Shown here piece by piece: positions 6,100 through 13,655 of a DNA stretch of 13,655 nucleotides. Location: positions 1-13,655 of the forward strand of contig NHDZ02000141.1 of NCBI GenBank assembly GCA_002170485.2, in the 5' to 3' direction. Numbering within the stretch: the stretch's first letter is position 1; every line of letters starts with the position of its first letter. A program made the translations under genes and the position numbers. A model generated the notes under the pieces. The model did not search any database, had not been told where the DNA came from, and saw only the letters and a list, made by a program, of their open reading frames with translations. Source of the DNA: MED660 sp002691025 (lineage in GTDB: Bacteria > Myxococcota_A > UBA9160 > UBA4427).

Positions 6100-7496
6100 A
6101 CGGTCTCTCCCGATCCTTGGCCTTCCAAAGCGCGCAGCAAGCGACGGCCGAGTTGTGTGATGTCTCCTGCGCCCAGGGTGAGGATCCAGTCGCCGGGCTG
6201 GGCTTCCTTCATCAGCATGGCGACGATCTCATCCATGGAGGCGACGAAGCGAACATCCCGGTGTCCGTGGGCCGCAATGGCATCGCGTAGGGTCTGACCT
6301 GAAATGCCGTGGATGGCGGACTCTCCCGCCGCGTAGATCTCGCTGACCAGCAGGACGTCACAGTCATTGAACGCGGTGGCGAAGTCATTCAGGCAGTCCC
6401 GGGTCCGGGTATACCGATGCGGCTGGAAGACGGCCACGGTCCGTCCATCGTGGAGGCTTCGCGCCGCCGATAGCGTGGCTCGGATCTCGGTCGGATGGTG
6501 GGCGTAGTCGTCGACGACTTCAATCTCCCGCGCCTGGCCGATTCTTTCAAAGCGTCGTTGGACTCCCCCGAAGCTTTTCAAGGCTTCGGCGGCCGTGGTG
6601 AAGTCCACCTCGACTTCGTCCGCGACGGCCAGGCAAGCCAGGGCGTTGAGGACGTTGTGTTCTCCGGGGAGAGGCATGACGACTTCGCCCAGCATCTGCT
6701 CTCCGTGTCGAACCCGGAAATGAGTGCCTTCGGCATCGGTGCGCAGATCAGAAGCCACCCATTCGGCGTGGGGCGAAAAGCCATATCGGGTGACCCGCTT
6801 TCGGAGCCGAGGCAGGATTGATTGTACGCCCGGATGTTCGGCGCAGACCACCGCGGTTCCCCAGAACGGGATCCGATTGGCGAATTCGATGAAGCTTTCC
6901 TGCAGGGTCTCGAAGTCTCCGTAGTGATCCATGTGTTCGTGATCGATATTGGTGATCACGGTGATGACCGGGGCCAGACTGAGAAAGGAACCGTCACTTT
7001 CATCGGCTTCGGCCACGAGGAGGTCGCCTCGTCCGAGTCGGGCTCCGGTGGAGTCCTGCCCGGCACTCAGGACCCGGCCGCCGATGATGGCCGTGGGGTC
7101 AAGGCCCGCAGCGTGGAGCACATGGGCGATGAGGGAGGTCGTCGTGGTCTTGCCGTGACTCCCCGCCACCGCGATACCATCTCCTCGGCGCATGATCTCC
7201 GCAAGCATTTCCGCGCGGCGGATGACGGGAATCTTCTGCTCTCGCGCTTCCGTGAGTTCCGGGTTGTCATCGGCCACGGCCGAAGAGACCACCACGACCT
7301 GGGCGCGCCCCAGATTCCGACGATCATGCCCGAGCGATGTTTCGATTCCGAGTCCGGTCAAGCGATCAAAGTTTTCTCCGGTCCGAAGGTCCGATCCGCT
7401 GACCGTGTATCCCTGGTCGTGCAGGAGTTCGGCGAGACCGCACATGCCGATCCCTCCGATTCCCACGAAATGGATATGCTTGATCTTCCGATTCAT
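6096..7496 (-). CDS. murC: UDP-N-acetylmuramate--L-alanine ligase MurC
   Basis: MurC adds the first amino acid, L-Ala, to UDP-MurNAc using ATP, in the cytoplasm. The 466 residues have the three Mur ligase domains. The N-terminal UDP-binding fold contains HFVGIGGIGMCGLAELL (9-25) and VVVVSSAV. The central ATPase domain has the P-loop GSHGKTTTT (112-120), DESDGSF (165-171) and NIDHEHMDHYG (183-193). The C-terminal domain contains VDDYAHHPTEI and FQPHRYTRTRDC, both typical of MurC rather than MurD, E or F, and TLGAGDI near the end. The ATG at 7496 overlaps the murG stop by four bases, with AGGAG eight bases upstream. The stop overlaps the murB TTG by four bases. Confidence 0.98.
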   Translation of the reverse strand: MNRKIKHIHFVGIGGIGMCGLAELLHDQGYTVSGSDLRTGENFDRLTGLGIETSLGHDRRNLGRAQVVVVSSAVADDNPELTEAREQKIPVIRRAEMLAEIMRRGDGIAVAGSHGKTTTTSLIAHVLHAAGLDPTAIIGGRVLSAGQDSTGARLGRGDLLVAEADESDGSFLSLAPVITVITNIDHEHMDHYGDFETLQESFIEFANRIPFWGTAVVCAEHPGVQSILPRLRKRVTRYGFSPHAEWVASDLRTDAEGTHFRVRHGEQMLGEVVMPLPGEHNVLNALACLAVADEVEVDFTTAAEALKSFGGVQRRFERIGQAREIEVVDDYAHHPTEIRATLSAARSLHDGRTVAVFQPHRYTRTRDCLNDFATAFNDCDVLLVSEIYAAGESAIHGISGQTLRDAIAAHGHRDVRFVASMDEIVAMLMKEAQPGDWILTLGAGDITQLGRRLLRALEGQGSGETV

Positions 7497-8587
7497 ACGG
7501 CGTGCTCCTGCAAGGTGGCGGCCGTTTCCTGGATGATTTCCCGAGCGGCGTCCGGTCTCGCTCGCTTCGTAGCGGCCTGGCTCATGGCCACCAACTCCTG
7601 GGGGTTCTCCTGGAGTCTCCGGATTTCCGCGAGGAGGCGATCCGGATCGAGGGGGCGGGAATCCAGCGACAAAGCGGCTCCGGTCTGGGAGAGGGCTTTG
7701 GCGTTGGCGGCTTGATGGTCGTCGGCGGCAAACGGGTAGGGGACGAGAAGGGCGGGAAGTGCGGCCATGGCCAACTCGGCCACGGTCAGGGCACCGGCCC
7801 GGGAGATGGCCAGGTCGGCCCAGAGGTAGCGGCCGGGCATGTCTCTTTCGAACTCGACGACCTCGGCACAGACACCGGCTTCCTCGTACGCTTGGCGGAC
7901 TCGAGTCAGGTCCGCCTTCCCTGTCTGATGGAAGATTTCAATGGGGAGTGGAGCGAGTTGGCTCGCCAGGGTGATCATGGCTTCGTTGATCTGGCGGGCG
8001 CCTTGACTGCCGCCGAAGACGAGCACGCGGAGTGGGGAGCGCGGCGTCGGTCGACTGGCACTCGTTTCAAAGGCCTGGATGAGCTGCGTTCGTAGGGGGA
8101 TTCCGACGTGTTGGATCTTTCGTGCTCCTTTCAGATGGGTTTCGGCTTCTTCGAAACCCGTAAAGACGCACTGGGCAAAGCGGGCCGTCAAGCGATTGAC
8201 TCGCCCTGGAATCGCATTGGGTTCCACGAGGATCAGGGGTCGACGCAGCAGCAGTGCGGCCAGAGCGGCCGGCATGGCCGCAAAGCCACCCACGGAAATC
8301 ACCGCATCGGCACGGCGTTCACGCAACGCGGTCCGGGCCCGGCCGACCTGAGCCAGGATGCGGAAAGCCCCGCTGAGTTTTCCGAACCCACTTCTTCCCA
8401 TCACTTGCTGGCTGGGCAAGGTAAGGAGCTCGAAGCCCGCGTCGGGGACCAACCGGGCTTCCAGTCCCCGCTCGGAGCCGATGAAGAGCACAGGATCACC
8501 CTTGGCCGCAAGAACTTCGCCCAGGGCGAGAGCAGGCGTGACGTGTCCGCCCGTGCCTCCGCCGGCAATGATCCAACTCAGCGCCAT
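7493..8587 (-). CDS. murG: Undecaprenyl-PP-MurNAc-pentapeptide GlcNAc transferase MurG
   Basis: MurG adds GlcNAc from UDP-GlcNAc to lipid I, giving lipid II, on the inner face of the cytoplasmic membrane. It is a GT28 (GT-B fold) enzyme of 364 residues here. The N-terminal acceptor domain has the glycine loop GGGTGGHVTPALAL (9-22), SVGGFAAMPAALAA (98-111) and EPNAIPGRVNR (122-132; many homologues have EQNAIPG). The C-terminal donor domain has FGGSQGARQIN (191-201), SRAGALTVAELA (262-273) and HQAANA (291-296). The frame stays open for 187 codons upstream into ftsW, but the ATG at 8587 is right: GGAG lies seven bases before it and the protein then starts with the conserved glycine loop. The start overlaps the ftsW end by ten bases. 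Confidence 0.98.
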   Translation of the reverse strand: MALSWIIAGGGTGGHVTPALALGEVLAAKGDPVLFIGSERGLEARLVPDAGFELLTLPSQQVMGRSGFGKLSGAFRILAQVGRARTALRERRADAVISVGGFAAMPAALAALLLRRPLILVEPNAIPGRVNRLTARFAQCVFTGFEEAETHLKGARKIQHVGIPLRTQLIQAFETSASRPTPRSPLRVLVFGGSQGARQINEAMITLASQLAPLPIEIFHQTGKADLTRVRQAYEEAGVCAEVVEFERDMPGRYLWADLAISRAGALTVAELAMAALPALLVPYPFAADDHQAANAKALSQTGAALSLDSRPLDPDRLLAEIRRLQENPQELVAMSQAATKRARPDAAREIIQETAATLQEHAV

Positions 8588-9765
8588 GCCGTCACTCCGG
8601 TGGTGGCCGAACGGGGCTTCTCCGGCCGGGCGAGACCCAGAAGAAGACCCAAGGCGGCGCAGTTCATGATCAGCGAGGTGCGACCGTAGGAAAGGAAAGG
8701 CAGGGTGAGTCCCTTGGTTGGGAGCATTCCCATCACGACGGCGGCATTGATGACGGCGGGAATGGTGAGAAGTGTGGTCATGCCGAAAGCAAGCAGGAGC
8801 GCAAAGCGATCCTTGCAGTTCTGGGCGATACGCGTGCCAGCCAGCATCAGCATGGCAAAGGCGGCGAGCACCAGGAGGATACCGACCAGCCCCATCTCCT
8901 CGGCCACCAGAGCCAGGATGAAGTCCGTGTGGGCTTCGGGCAGGTAGGAGAGTTTCTGCTGTCCGTTGCCGAGGCCGACCCCGAAGAGCCCACCGCGTCC
9001 GAAGGCGACAAAGGATTGGACGAGTTGAAACCCTTCGGCCCGATAGGTGGCCCAGGGGTCGATGAACCCGGTGATTCTCCGAAGCGCATAGGTGTTCTGG
9101 CTGACGTAGAGCGCGATGGCGGCGACGCCGATCAGGGCGGGGGCCCAAAGACGGGTGAGTCGGGTTCCGGCCACGATCAGCAGCAGGGACACGAGGCCGG
9201 CCAGCAGCACGGCATTGCCGAGATCGGGCTGCATGACGAGCAGGCCGATGGGCGGGAGAGCGAGCGCGCCTGCCGCAATGGTTCGGCGCAAGGAGACTTC
9301 TTCATGCCCGTCCCGGTGGGCGATGAGGGAGGCCACCATGATGACCGTGGTGAATTTGCAGATTTCAACGGGTTGGAAACGGATCAGTCCCGGGATGGCG
9401 AGCCAGCGCTGTGCGCCGTTCACCTTCACACCCGCCACTTCGACACCCACCAGCAGGAGGACGGAGAACAGGTAGAGGGGCAGGGCGATCCGGCGCCAGA
9501 AAGAGGTTGGGACCGAGTAGGTGGCGTAGGCCGCACACCCACCCAGGAGAAGGGCTCCCAGGTGACTGATGAAGAGGGGCGGGAGATGATGCTCCAGGGC
9601 CAGGGCCGCCGTGGTGCTGTAGTTCATCACGATTCCGATGCTGATCAGCAGGAGTCCCGCGCTCAAGACGCCGGTGTTGATGTCCGGTCGATTCACCAGG
9701 GCTTGTTCGGAAGCCAGGGCTTCCTTCTTCCGGGGCCGGTTCAATTCCTTCTTGGGCGGACTCAT
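8578..9765 (-). CDS. ftsW: Septal peptidoglycan glycosyltransferase FtsW (SEDS family)
   Basis: FtsW polymerises lipid II into glycan strands at the septum together with its partner transpeptidase FtsI. The 395 residues begin with a charged cytoplasmic tail (1-28) and then about ten hydrophobic segments. SEDS motifs visible are NGAQRWL (116-122), FQPVEICK (130-137), QPDLG (179-183), DPW (236-238), GVGLGNG (262-268), PEAHTDFILALVAEE (276-290) with the catalytic Asp281, and PTKGLTLPFLSYGRTSL (349-365). Two positions are unusual: QP(S/A)E has become QPVE and the normally glycine-rich SYGG(S/T)S is SYGRTS. Its place between murD and murG marks it as FtsW rather than RodA. The ATG at 9765 overlaps the murD stop by four bases (ATGA), with AAGGA upstream. 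Confidence 0.96.
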   Translation of the reverse strand: MSPPKKELNRPRKKEALASEQALVNRPDINTGVLSAGLLLISIGIVMNYSTTAALALEHHLPPLFISHLGALLLGGCAAYATYSVPTSFWRRIALPLYLFSVLLLVGVEVAGVKVNGAQRWLAIPGLIRFQPVEICKFTTVIMVASLIAHRDGHEEVSLRRTIAAGALALPPIGLLVMQPDLGNAVLLAGLVSLLLIVAGTRLTRLWAPALIGVAAIALYVSQNTYALRRITGFIDPWATYRAEGFQLVQSFVAFGRGGLFGVGLGNGQQKLSYLPEAHTDFILALVAEEMGLVGILLVLAAFAMLMLAGTRIAQNCKDRFALLLAFGMTTLLTIPAVINAAVVMGMLPTKGLTLPFLSYGRTSLIMNCAALGLLLGLARPEKPRSATTGVTAWR

Positions 9766-11111
9766 TCCGGGTTTCCTTCCGTCATCTGGAGAACGGCGTC
9801 GCGAAAACAGTCTCCTCGGGTTTCGAAGTTCTTGAACTGATCGAAGCTGGCACAGGCCGGAGCGAGCAGGACCACATCGCCCTCCTGAGCCAGAGCGGCT
9901 GCGCGGAGGACGGCCTCTTCCAGGTTCTCCATCCGGAGGCAGGGCACGCTTCCATGGAGTTCGGATTCGATCTTCTGGGCGGCTTCGCCGATGAGGAGCG
10001 CCGTCCGAACCCGTCCTTGAGCCGCCTCGGCCAGGGATCGATAGGAGAGTCCTTTGTCTCGTCCGCCGGCAATCCAGAGCAGGGGAGAGCGGGTGCTCTC
10101 GAGAGCTCGCTGGGCCGCGCCTGGATTGGTGGCTTTCGAGTCGTTGATGAAGCGCACGCCTTTGTGTGTGGCGATGTGCTCGGACCGGTGGGGTAGGAGC
10201 TTGAAATCAATGAGTCCGTCCAGGGCCCGCACCGGGTCGGCGCCAAAGGCCCACACGGCGGCGAGGGCGGCCAGTACATTGTCACGATGGGTTTCGCCGA
10301 GCGAGTCGGCGGGTGTCAGCGAAAGGCGGGTTTGTTTCCCGTCTTCACTCAAGACCGCTTGTCCGAGATCGAGCCAGATCCGGCCACTGGAGGCCTGAGA
10401 AGGGCTTTCCGCGTGGCGACTGAAGGGGAGGATCCGAGCCCGCGTATGGGCTGCGAACTGACGGACCTGGACATCGTCCTCGTTGAGAACGGCGATGTCG
10501 CTGGGCTCCTGCTGCTCGACCAGTTTCCTCTTGGCGGCCGCATAGTTCTCCAGATCTCCGTGTCGATCCATGTGATCCGGCGAGAGGTTCAAGACCACAG
10601 CGACGTGGGGACGGAAACTCTCGACGGTTTCCAATTGAAAGGACGAGACTTCGAGGATGGCGACATCCAGGGGCTCTCCGAGCAGATCCAGGGCGGGGTT
10701 CCCCAGATTTCCGGCTGCGCGGGCACGGAGCCCGCAGGCTTTCAGCATGGCTTCGATCAACATGACGGTGGTCGATTTACCATTGGTGCCGGTCACGGCG
10801 ATGATGGGAACCGGGAGTGCTCGACCGGCCAGTTCGATATCACCCCAGACCCGGCGCGCCGAGGCGCGGTAGCGTTCGGGGGGTACGCCCGGGCTGGGAA
10901 CCACGAGATCGAAGTCGGCCGGGTCGGGGAATGCCTGTCCGAGTCGGACTTCGATGTCTTCCGAAAGCGACAGATTGGTACCGAGATCGGCGCGTTCATC
11001 CGCCGCGCAGACCTGGGCCCCTCTTTGGGCGCAGAAGTTCGCCGCGCTTTGCCCCGAGCGTCCCAGCCCCAGAACCAGCACCTTCTGATGTTTCAGATCG
11101 AGACTTTCCAA
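9762..11111 (-). CDS. murD: UDP-N-acetylmuramoyl-L-alanine--D-glutamate ligase MurD
   Basis: MurD adds D-Glu to UDP-MurNAc-L-Ala using ATP in the cytoplasm. It has 449 residues. The N-terminal Rossmann-like domain starts VLVLGLGRSGQSAA (11-24) with VPSPGVPP (71-78). The ATPase domain has GTNGKST (108-114), EVSSFQLE (154-161), NLSPDHMDRH (175-184) and YAAAK with the probable carbamylated Lys194. The C-terminal domain has NDSKATN (323-329), GGRDKG (349-354) and APACASFDQF (417-426). The usual HNxxN loop reads HRDN here. The start is a TTG at 11111: no ATG or GTG is available near the conserved beginning, and the sequence between the mraY stop and this codon (26 bases) has only a weak GAAAG binding site. 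Start placement is therefore the least certain part; the function is not in doubt. Confidence 0.96.
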   Translation of the reverse strand: MESLDLKHQKVLVLGLGRSGQSAANFCAQRGAQVCAADERADLGTNLSLSEDIEVRLGQAFPDPADFDLVVPSPGVPPERYRASARRVWGDIELAGRALPVPIIAVTGTNGKSTTVMLIEAMLKACGLRARAAGNLGNPALDLLGEPLDVAILEVSSFQLETVESFRPHVAVVLNLSPDHMDRHGDLENYAAAKRKLVEQQEPSDIAVLNEDDVQVRQFAAHTRARILPFSRHAESPSQASSGRIWLDLGQAVLSEDGKQTRLSLTPADSLGETHRDNVLAALAAVWAFGADPVRALDGLIDFKLLPHRSEHIATHKGVRFINDSKATNPGAAQRALESTRSPLLWIAGGRDKGLSYRSLAEAAQGRVRTALLIGEAAQKIESELHGSVPCLRMENLEEAVLRAAALAQEGDVVLLAPACASFDQFKNFETRGDCFRDAVLQMTEGNPE

Positions 11112-11137
11112 TCGCGTACTTTCGATTTCGTGGATTC

Positions 11138-12211
11138 CTATCTCAACTTGAGCGAAGAAAACGCAACCAGGCCCAGGACCACCGAGATGATCCAGAAACG
11201 GACCACGATTTTCTGCTCGGCCCAGCCCAGCTTTTCAAAGTGGTGGTGGATCGGGGCCATCAAGAAGACTCTTCTTCCGGTGGTCTTGAACCAGGCCACC
11301 TGGATGATGACCGAGGCCGCTTCCAGCACAAAGATGCCCCCGACCACGGCCAGCAGGAATTCCTGACGGATCAGAACCGCCACCGTCCCCAAGGCGCCTC
11401 CCAGGGCCAGCGCGCCGACGTCTCCCATGAAGAGATCGGCCGGCGAGGCATTGAACCAGAGAAATCCCAGTCCGCCCCCCACCAGGGCGCCGCAGAAGAT
11501 GGCGAGTTGTCCCGCGCCCGGGACCGGTTTGATGGCCAGATACTCGGCGATATTGGCATGGCCGGCCGCATAGGCGAGGCCGACAAAAGTCGCCGCTGTA
11601 ATCATGACGGGTCCAATCGCCAGTCCGTCGAGTCCGTCCGTGAGATTCACTCCGTTGCTGAATCCGACGATGATGAAGGTGGCGAGCGGAATGTAGAGCC
11701 AGCCTATGTTGGGCGTGAATGATTTGAAGAAGGGGACAGCGAGTTCCTGGTCGAAGGCGGGGCTGGTGTAGATCGCCACCGCAACGATCAGGGCCATGAG
11801 GGTCTGCCAGAAGATCTTGGTGCGAGCCGAGATTCCGTCGTTGTTCTGGTACCGGACTTTCTGATAGTCATCGATGAAGCCGAGGACGCCGTAGCCCAGG
11901 GTCAATCCCAGAACGATCCAGACGAAGTGGTTGCTGAGGTCCGCCCAGAGCAGCACCGAGACAGACAGGGAGAGCAGGATCAGGAGACCGCCCATGGTGG
12001 GGGTGCCCGCCTTGGCTTGATGCGCCGGACCGATCTCCCGGATCGGCTGTCCCACTCGCAGGCTGGCCAACTTCCGGATCAGCCAGGGGCCGAGAAGAAG
12101 CGAGATGAAGAGGGCCGTGAGCGTGGCGGCTGCGGTCCTGAACGTGATGTAGCGAACGACATTGAGGCCTGAGATCGTATCGGCCAGGGGATAGAGAAGA
12201 TGGTAGAGCAT
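11138..12211 (-). CDS. mraY: Phospho-N-acetylmuramoyl-pentapeptide-transferase MraY
   Basis: MraY transfers phospho-MurNAc-pentapeptide to undecaprenyl phosphate, making lipid I in the inner membrane. The 357 residues and about ten transmembrane segments match the family. The motifs are in order: KAGTPTMGG (67-75), FIDDYQKV (112-119) with the Mg-binding Asp pair 114-115, NLTDGLDGLA (189-198), FMGDVGALALGG (261-272; the common form is GDTGSLALGG) and APIHHHFEKLGW (319-330). The ATG at 12211 directly follows the murF TGA with no bases between, and GGAGGAG lies eight bases upstream inside the end of murF, a strong binding site. It is co-translated with murF and followed by murD after 26 bases. 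Confidence 0.98.
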   Translation of the reverse strand: MLYHLLYPLADTISGLNVVRYITFRTAAATLTALFISLLLGPWLIRKLASLRVGQPIREIGPAHQAKAGTPTMGGLLILLSLSVSVLLWADLSNHFVWIVLGLTLGYGVLGFIDDYQKVRYQNNDGISARTKIFWQTLMALIVAVAIYTSPAFDQELAVPFFKSFTPNIGWLYIPLATFIIVGFSNGVNLTDGLDGLAIGPVMITAATFVGLAYAAGHANIAEYLAIKPVPGAGQLAIFCGALVGGGLGFLWFNASPADLFMGDVGALALGGALGTVAVLIRQEFLLAVVGGIFVLEAASVIIQVAWFKTTGRRVFLMAPIHHHFEKLGWAEQKIVVRFWIISVVLGLVAFSSLKLR

Positions 12212-13618
12212 TCAGTGCGCTCCTCCTGATGTCAGCTGCTGGACGATACGTTCCATTTTCATCGACCGACTGCCTTTGACGAGGATCCAATCATCGGCGG
12301 TGGCGAGAGAAGCGATTTCCTGGGCGATCTCACTGGGCTGCTCGCAGATGGAGACATTTTCTTTCGGCATTCCGGACTCCATTGCGGCGCCGGCCACTTC
12401 CCCGGCGTGCCCACCGATGACGAAAAGCAGATCGGTTTCCGTCTGGGCCGTGAACCGGCCGATCTCCCGATGGGCTGAGACGGCTTCGTCCCCCAGTTCG
12501 CCCATGTCTCCGAGCACCGCGATAGAACGTCCGCCGGCCTTGACTCGCTGAAGCGTCTCCAGGGCATTCCGGACGGATTGGGGATTGGCGTTGTAGGTGT
12601 CGTCGAGGACATGGGCGCCCATCTCCATGGCGACGTGTTGCATGCGTCCGGGGACCGCCGTAAAGCCATCCAGGCCCTGCTGGATCTGCTCGAGTGTCGC
12701 GCCCGCGGCGACGGCGGCCGCGGCGGCGGCCAGAGCGTTCTCTACCGTGGTTTCGGCCCAACCGTGAACCCGGACCTCGCCGCTTCCGAGTGGAGTACAA
12801 AGACGGAAGACAAAGGCCCCTTCCGTTTCGAAGCGGATCTGCTCGGGTTGGATATCGGCCGGCCCCCTGCGACCGAAGGTCAGGACGCGCTGCGGGCTAC
12901 GTTCGCGTTGGGCCAGGACTCGGGCATCATCGGCGTTGAGGACGGCTGTGGCGTTCGGCCCGAGTCCGGCGACGAGGTCCCCTTTTTCCAGGGCGATCTC
13001 CTCCTGACTTCCCAGGTACTCGATGTGGGCCGTGCCCACGTTCGTGATCAGGCCGACGGTGGGACTGGCGATCTCCACCAGTCGCGCGATTTCGCCCCGG
13101 TGATTCATGCCCATTTCGACCACGGCCGCCCGGTGTTCCGTCTCTCGTCGCAACAAGGTGAGGGGGAGCCCGAACTCGTTGTTGAGATTGCCTTCGTTCT
13201 TGAGGCAGGGCTCCGGGGTCGAGAGGATCGAATACGTCAATTCCTTCGTGGAGGTTTTTCCGTTGCTTCCGGTGATGGCCACGACGGGGCCGGAGAAGCC
13301 CTGGCGGTGGCCGCTTGCCAGAGCGCCAAGGGCCCGTGTGGTGTCTTCCACGGCAATGATGTCGGGACCCGAAGGGGCGTCATGTCCCTGTAGCCAGTCC
13401 CGTTGTACGAGCAGTGCAGCGGCGCCACTTTCGACGGCTTTGTCGAGGAAGCCGTGGGCGTCGTAGTTCTGGCCCCGGATCGCGACAAAGAGTTCTCCGG
13501 GGTGAATCGAGCGAGTGTCGATGCTGGTTCCCGCAAGACGCGTGTCCGGAGAGCCCGCGGTCTGTTCGCCTCCGGTCCACTGCTCGACTTCATGGCTTTG
13601 AAAGGGAACGAGTGTCAT
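12212..13618 (-). CDS. murF: UDP-MurNAc-tripeptide--D-alanyl-D-alanine ligase MurF
   Basis: MurF adds the D-Ala-D-Ala dipeptide to the UDP-MurNAc-tripeptide, finishing the cytoplasmic precursor. It has 468 residues. The N-terminal domain has SIDTRSIHPGELFVAIRG (32-49) and DAHGFLDKAVESGAAALLV. The ATPase domain has AITGSNGKTSTKE (114-126), NNEFGLPLTLL (146-156), EMGMNHRGEIARL (168-180) and NVGTAHIEYLGS (193-204). The C-terminal domain has DDTYNANPQSV (339-349), LGDMGELG (369-376) and VKGSRSMKME (447-456). The block NNEFGLPLTLL and the DDTYNANP motif separate MurF from MurE. An unusual alanine run (about 295-305) follows VENALAA. The ATG at 13618 overlaps the murE stop by four bases, with GGGGAGG just upstream. 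The D-Ala-D-Ala ligase that supplies its substrate is not in this window. Confidence 0.98.
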   Translation of the reverse strand: MTLVPFQSHEVEQWTGGEQTAGSPDTRLAGTSIDTRSIHPGELFVAIRGQNYDAHGFLDKAVESGAAALLVQRDWLQGHDAPSGPDIIAVEDTTRALGALASGHRQGFSGPVVAITGSNGKTSTKELTYSILSTPEPCLKNEGNLNNEFGLPLTLLRRETEHRAAVVEMGMNHRGEIARLVEIASPTVGLITNVGTAHIEYLGSQEEIALEKGDLVAGLGPNATAVLNADDARVLAQRERSPQRVLTFGRRGPADIQPEQIRFETEGAFVFRLCTPLGSGEVRVHGWAETTVENALAAAAAAVAAGATLEQIQQGLDGFTAVPGRMQHVAMEMGAHVLDDTYNANPQSVRNALETLQRVKAGGRSIAVLGDMGELGDEAVSAHREIGRFTAQTETDLLFVIGGHAGEVAGAAMESGMPKENVSICEQPSEIAQEIASLATADDWILVKGSRSMKMERIVQQLTSGGAH

Positions 13619-13655
13619 CGGCCTCCCCGTTCGTTCAAGGCACGCCGGGCTTCGA
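13615..13655 (-). CDS. murE: UDP-MurNAc-tripeptide synthetase MurE, C-terminal end (5' truncated)
   Basis: Only the last 12 residues are in the window: EARRALNERGGR followed by TGA at 13617-13615. The ending resembles the C-terminal helix of MurE (typically a DDRE-x-ARxAL segment), and murE is the standard neighbour just before murF. The TGA overlaps the murF ATG by four bases (ATGA). MurE adds the third stem residue (meso-diaminopimelate or lysine) to UDP-MurNAc-L-Ala-D-Glu; which one is used cannot be told from this fragment. The call rests on position more than on sequence. Confidence 0.65.
   Translation of the reverse strand, partial: EARRALNERGGR

Noticed and set aside
8588..9148. The murG frame stays open for 187 more codons upstream, suggesting a fused N-terminal domain.
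   Set aside because: The added part lies wholly within ftsW in another frame, is rich in Arg, His and Pro as expected of a shadow frame, and the ATG at 8587 has a good binding site right before the conserved MurG glycine loop.
1..13655. CRISPR arrays, insertion sequences, tRNA or rRNA genes, phage or defence genes.
   Set aside because: No regularly spaced repeats, transposase motifs, tRNA-like cloverleaf sequence or defence-type domains were seen; apart from the gaps described, the window is filled by housekeeping genes.

Overview
The window is the 3' part of a bacterial division and cell wall (dcw) cluster. All dcw genes lie on the minus strand, so in the direction of transcription (right to left) the order is murE (last 12 codons only), murF, mraY, murD, ftsW, murG, murC, murB, ftsQ, ftsA, ftsZ. 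Left of ftsZ, on the plus strand and converging with it, are ndk and the 3' end of a quinone oxidoreductase gene cut by the window edge. The sequence is GC-rich. Gene order, a short murB without a following ddl, an FtsA with a C-terminal amphipathic helix and an FtsZ ending in a deltaproteobacterial-type tail (TPAFLRRAQD) point to a Gram-negative, deltaproteobacteria-like lineage (Myxococcota, Desulfobacterota or a related uncultured phylum). The phylum cannot be fixed from this window alone.

Region 1-1093 (+): a partial PIG3/zeta-crystallin-type oxidoreductase, a 168-base gap with two small hairpins, then nucleoside diphosphate kinase. Region 1094-1406 is a 313-base gap between two converging genes. 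It has no known gene, but holds a 28-codon minus-strand reading frame with a good ribosome binding site that would encode a single-span membrane peptide.

Region 1407-13655 (-): from murE to ftsQ the genes are packed with 0 to 26 bases between them. There are 4-base stop/start overlaps at murE-murF, murD-ftsW, murG-murC, murC-murB and murB-ftsQ, a 10-base overlap at ftsW-murG and a direct TGA-ATG abutment at murF-mraY. This is one translationally coupled operon making lipid II: MurB and MurC in UDP-MurNAc synthesis and first amino acid addition, MurD/E/F in stem peptide extension, then MraY and MurG for the lipid steps. FtsW is the septal glycan polymerase. FtsQ, FtsA and FtsZ form the divisome. 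The packing loosens only at the end: a 140-base gap between ftsQ and ftsA and a 114-base gap between ftsA and ftsZ, where separate control of ftsA and ftsZ is most likely.

The window is mostly a conventional dcw cluster. The parts that are not routine are the structured ftsQ-ftsA gap (three inverted repeats, one with the form of a plus-strand intrinsic terminator antisense to the operon), the 28-codon membrane peptide frame after ftsZ, a basic N-terminal extension on FtsZ, and a few substitutions in normally conserved motifs of FtsW and MurB. I found no CRISPR array, mobile element, rRNA or tRNA.
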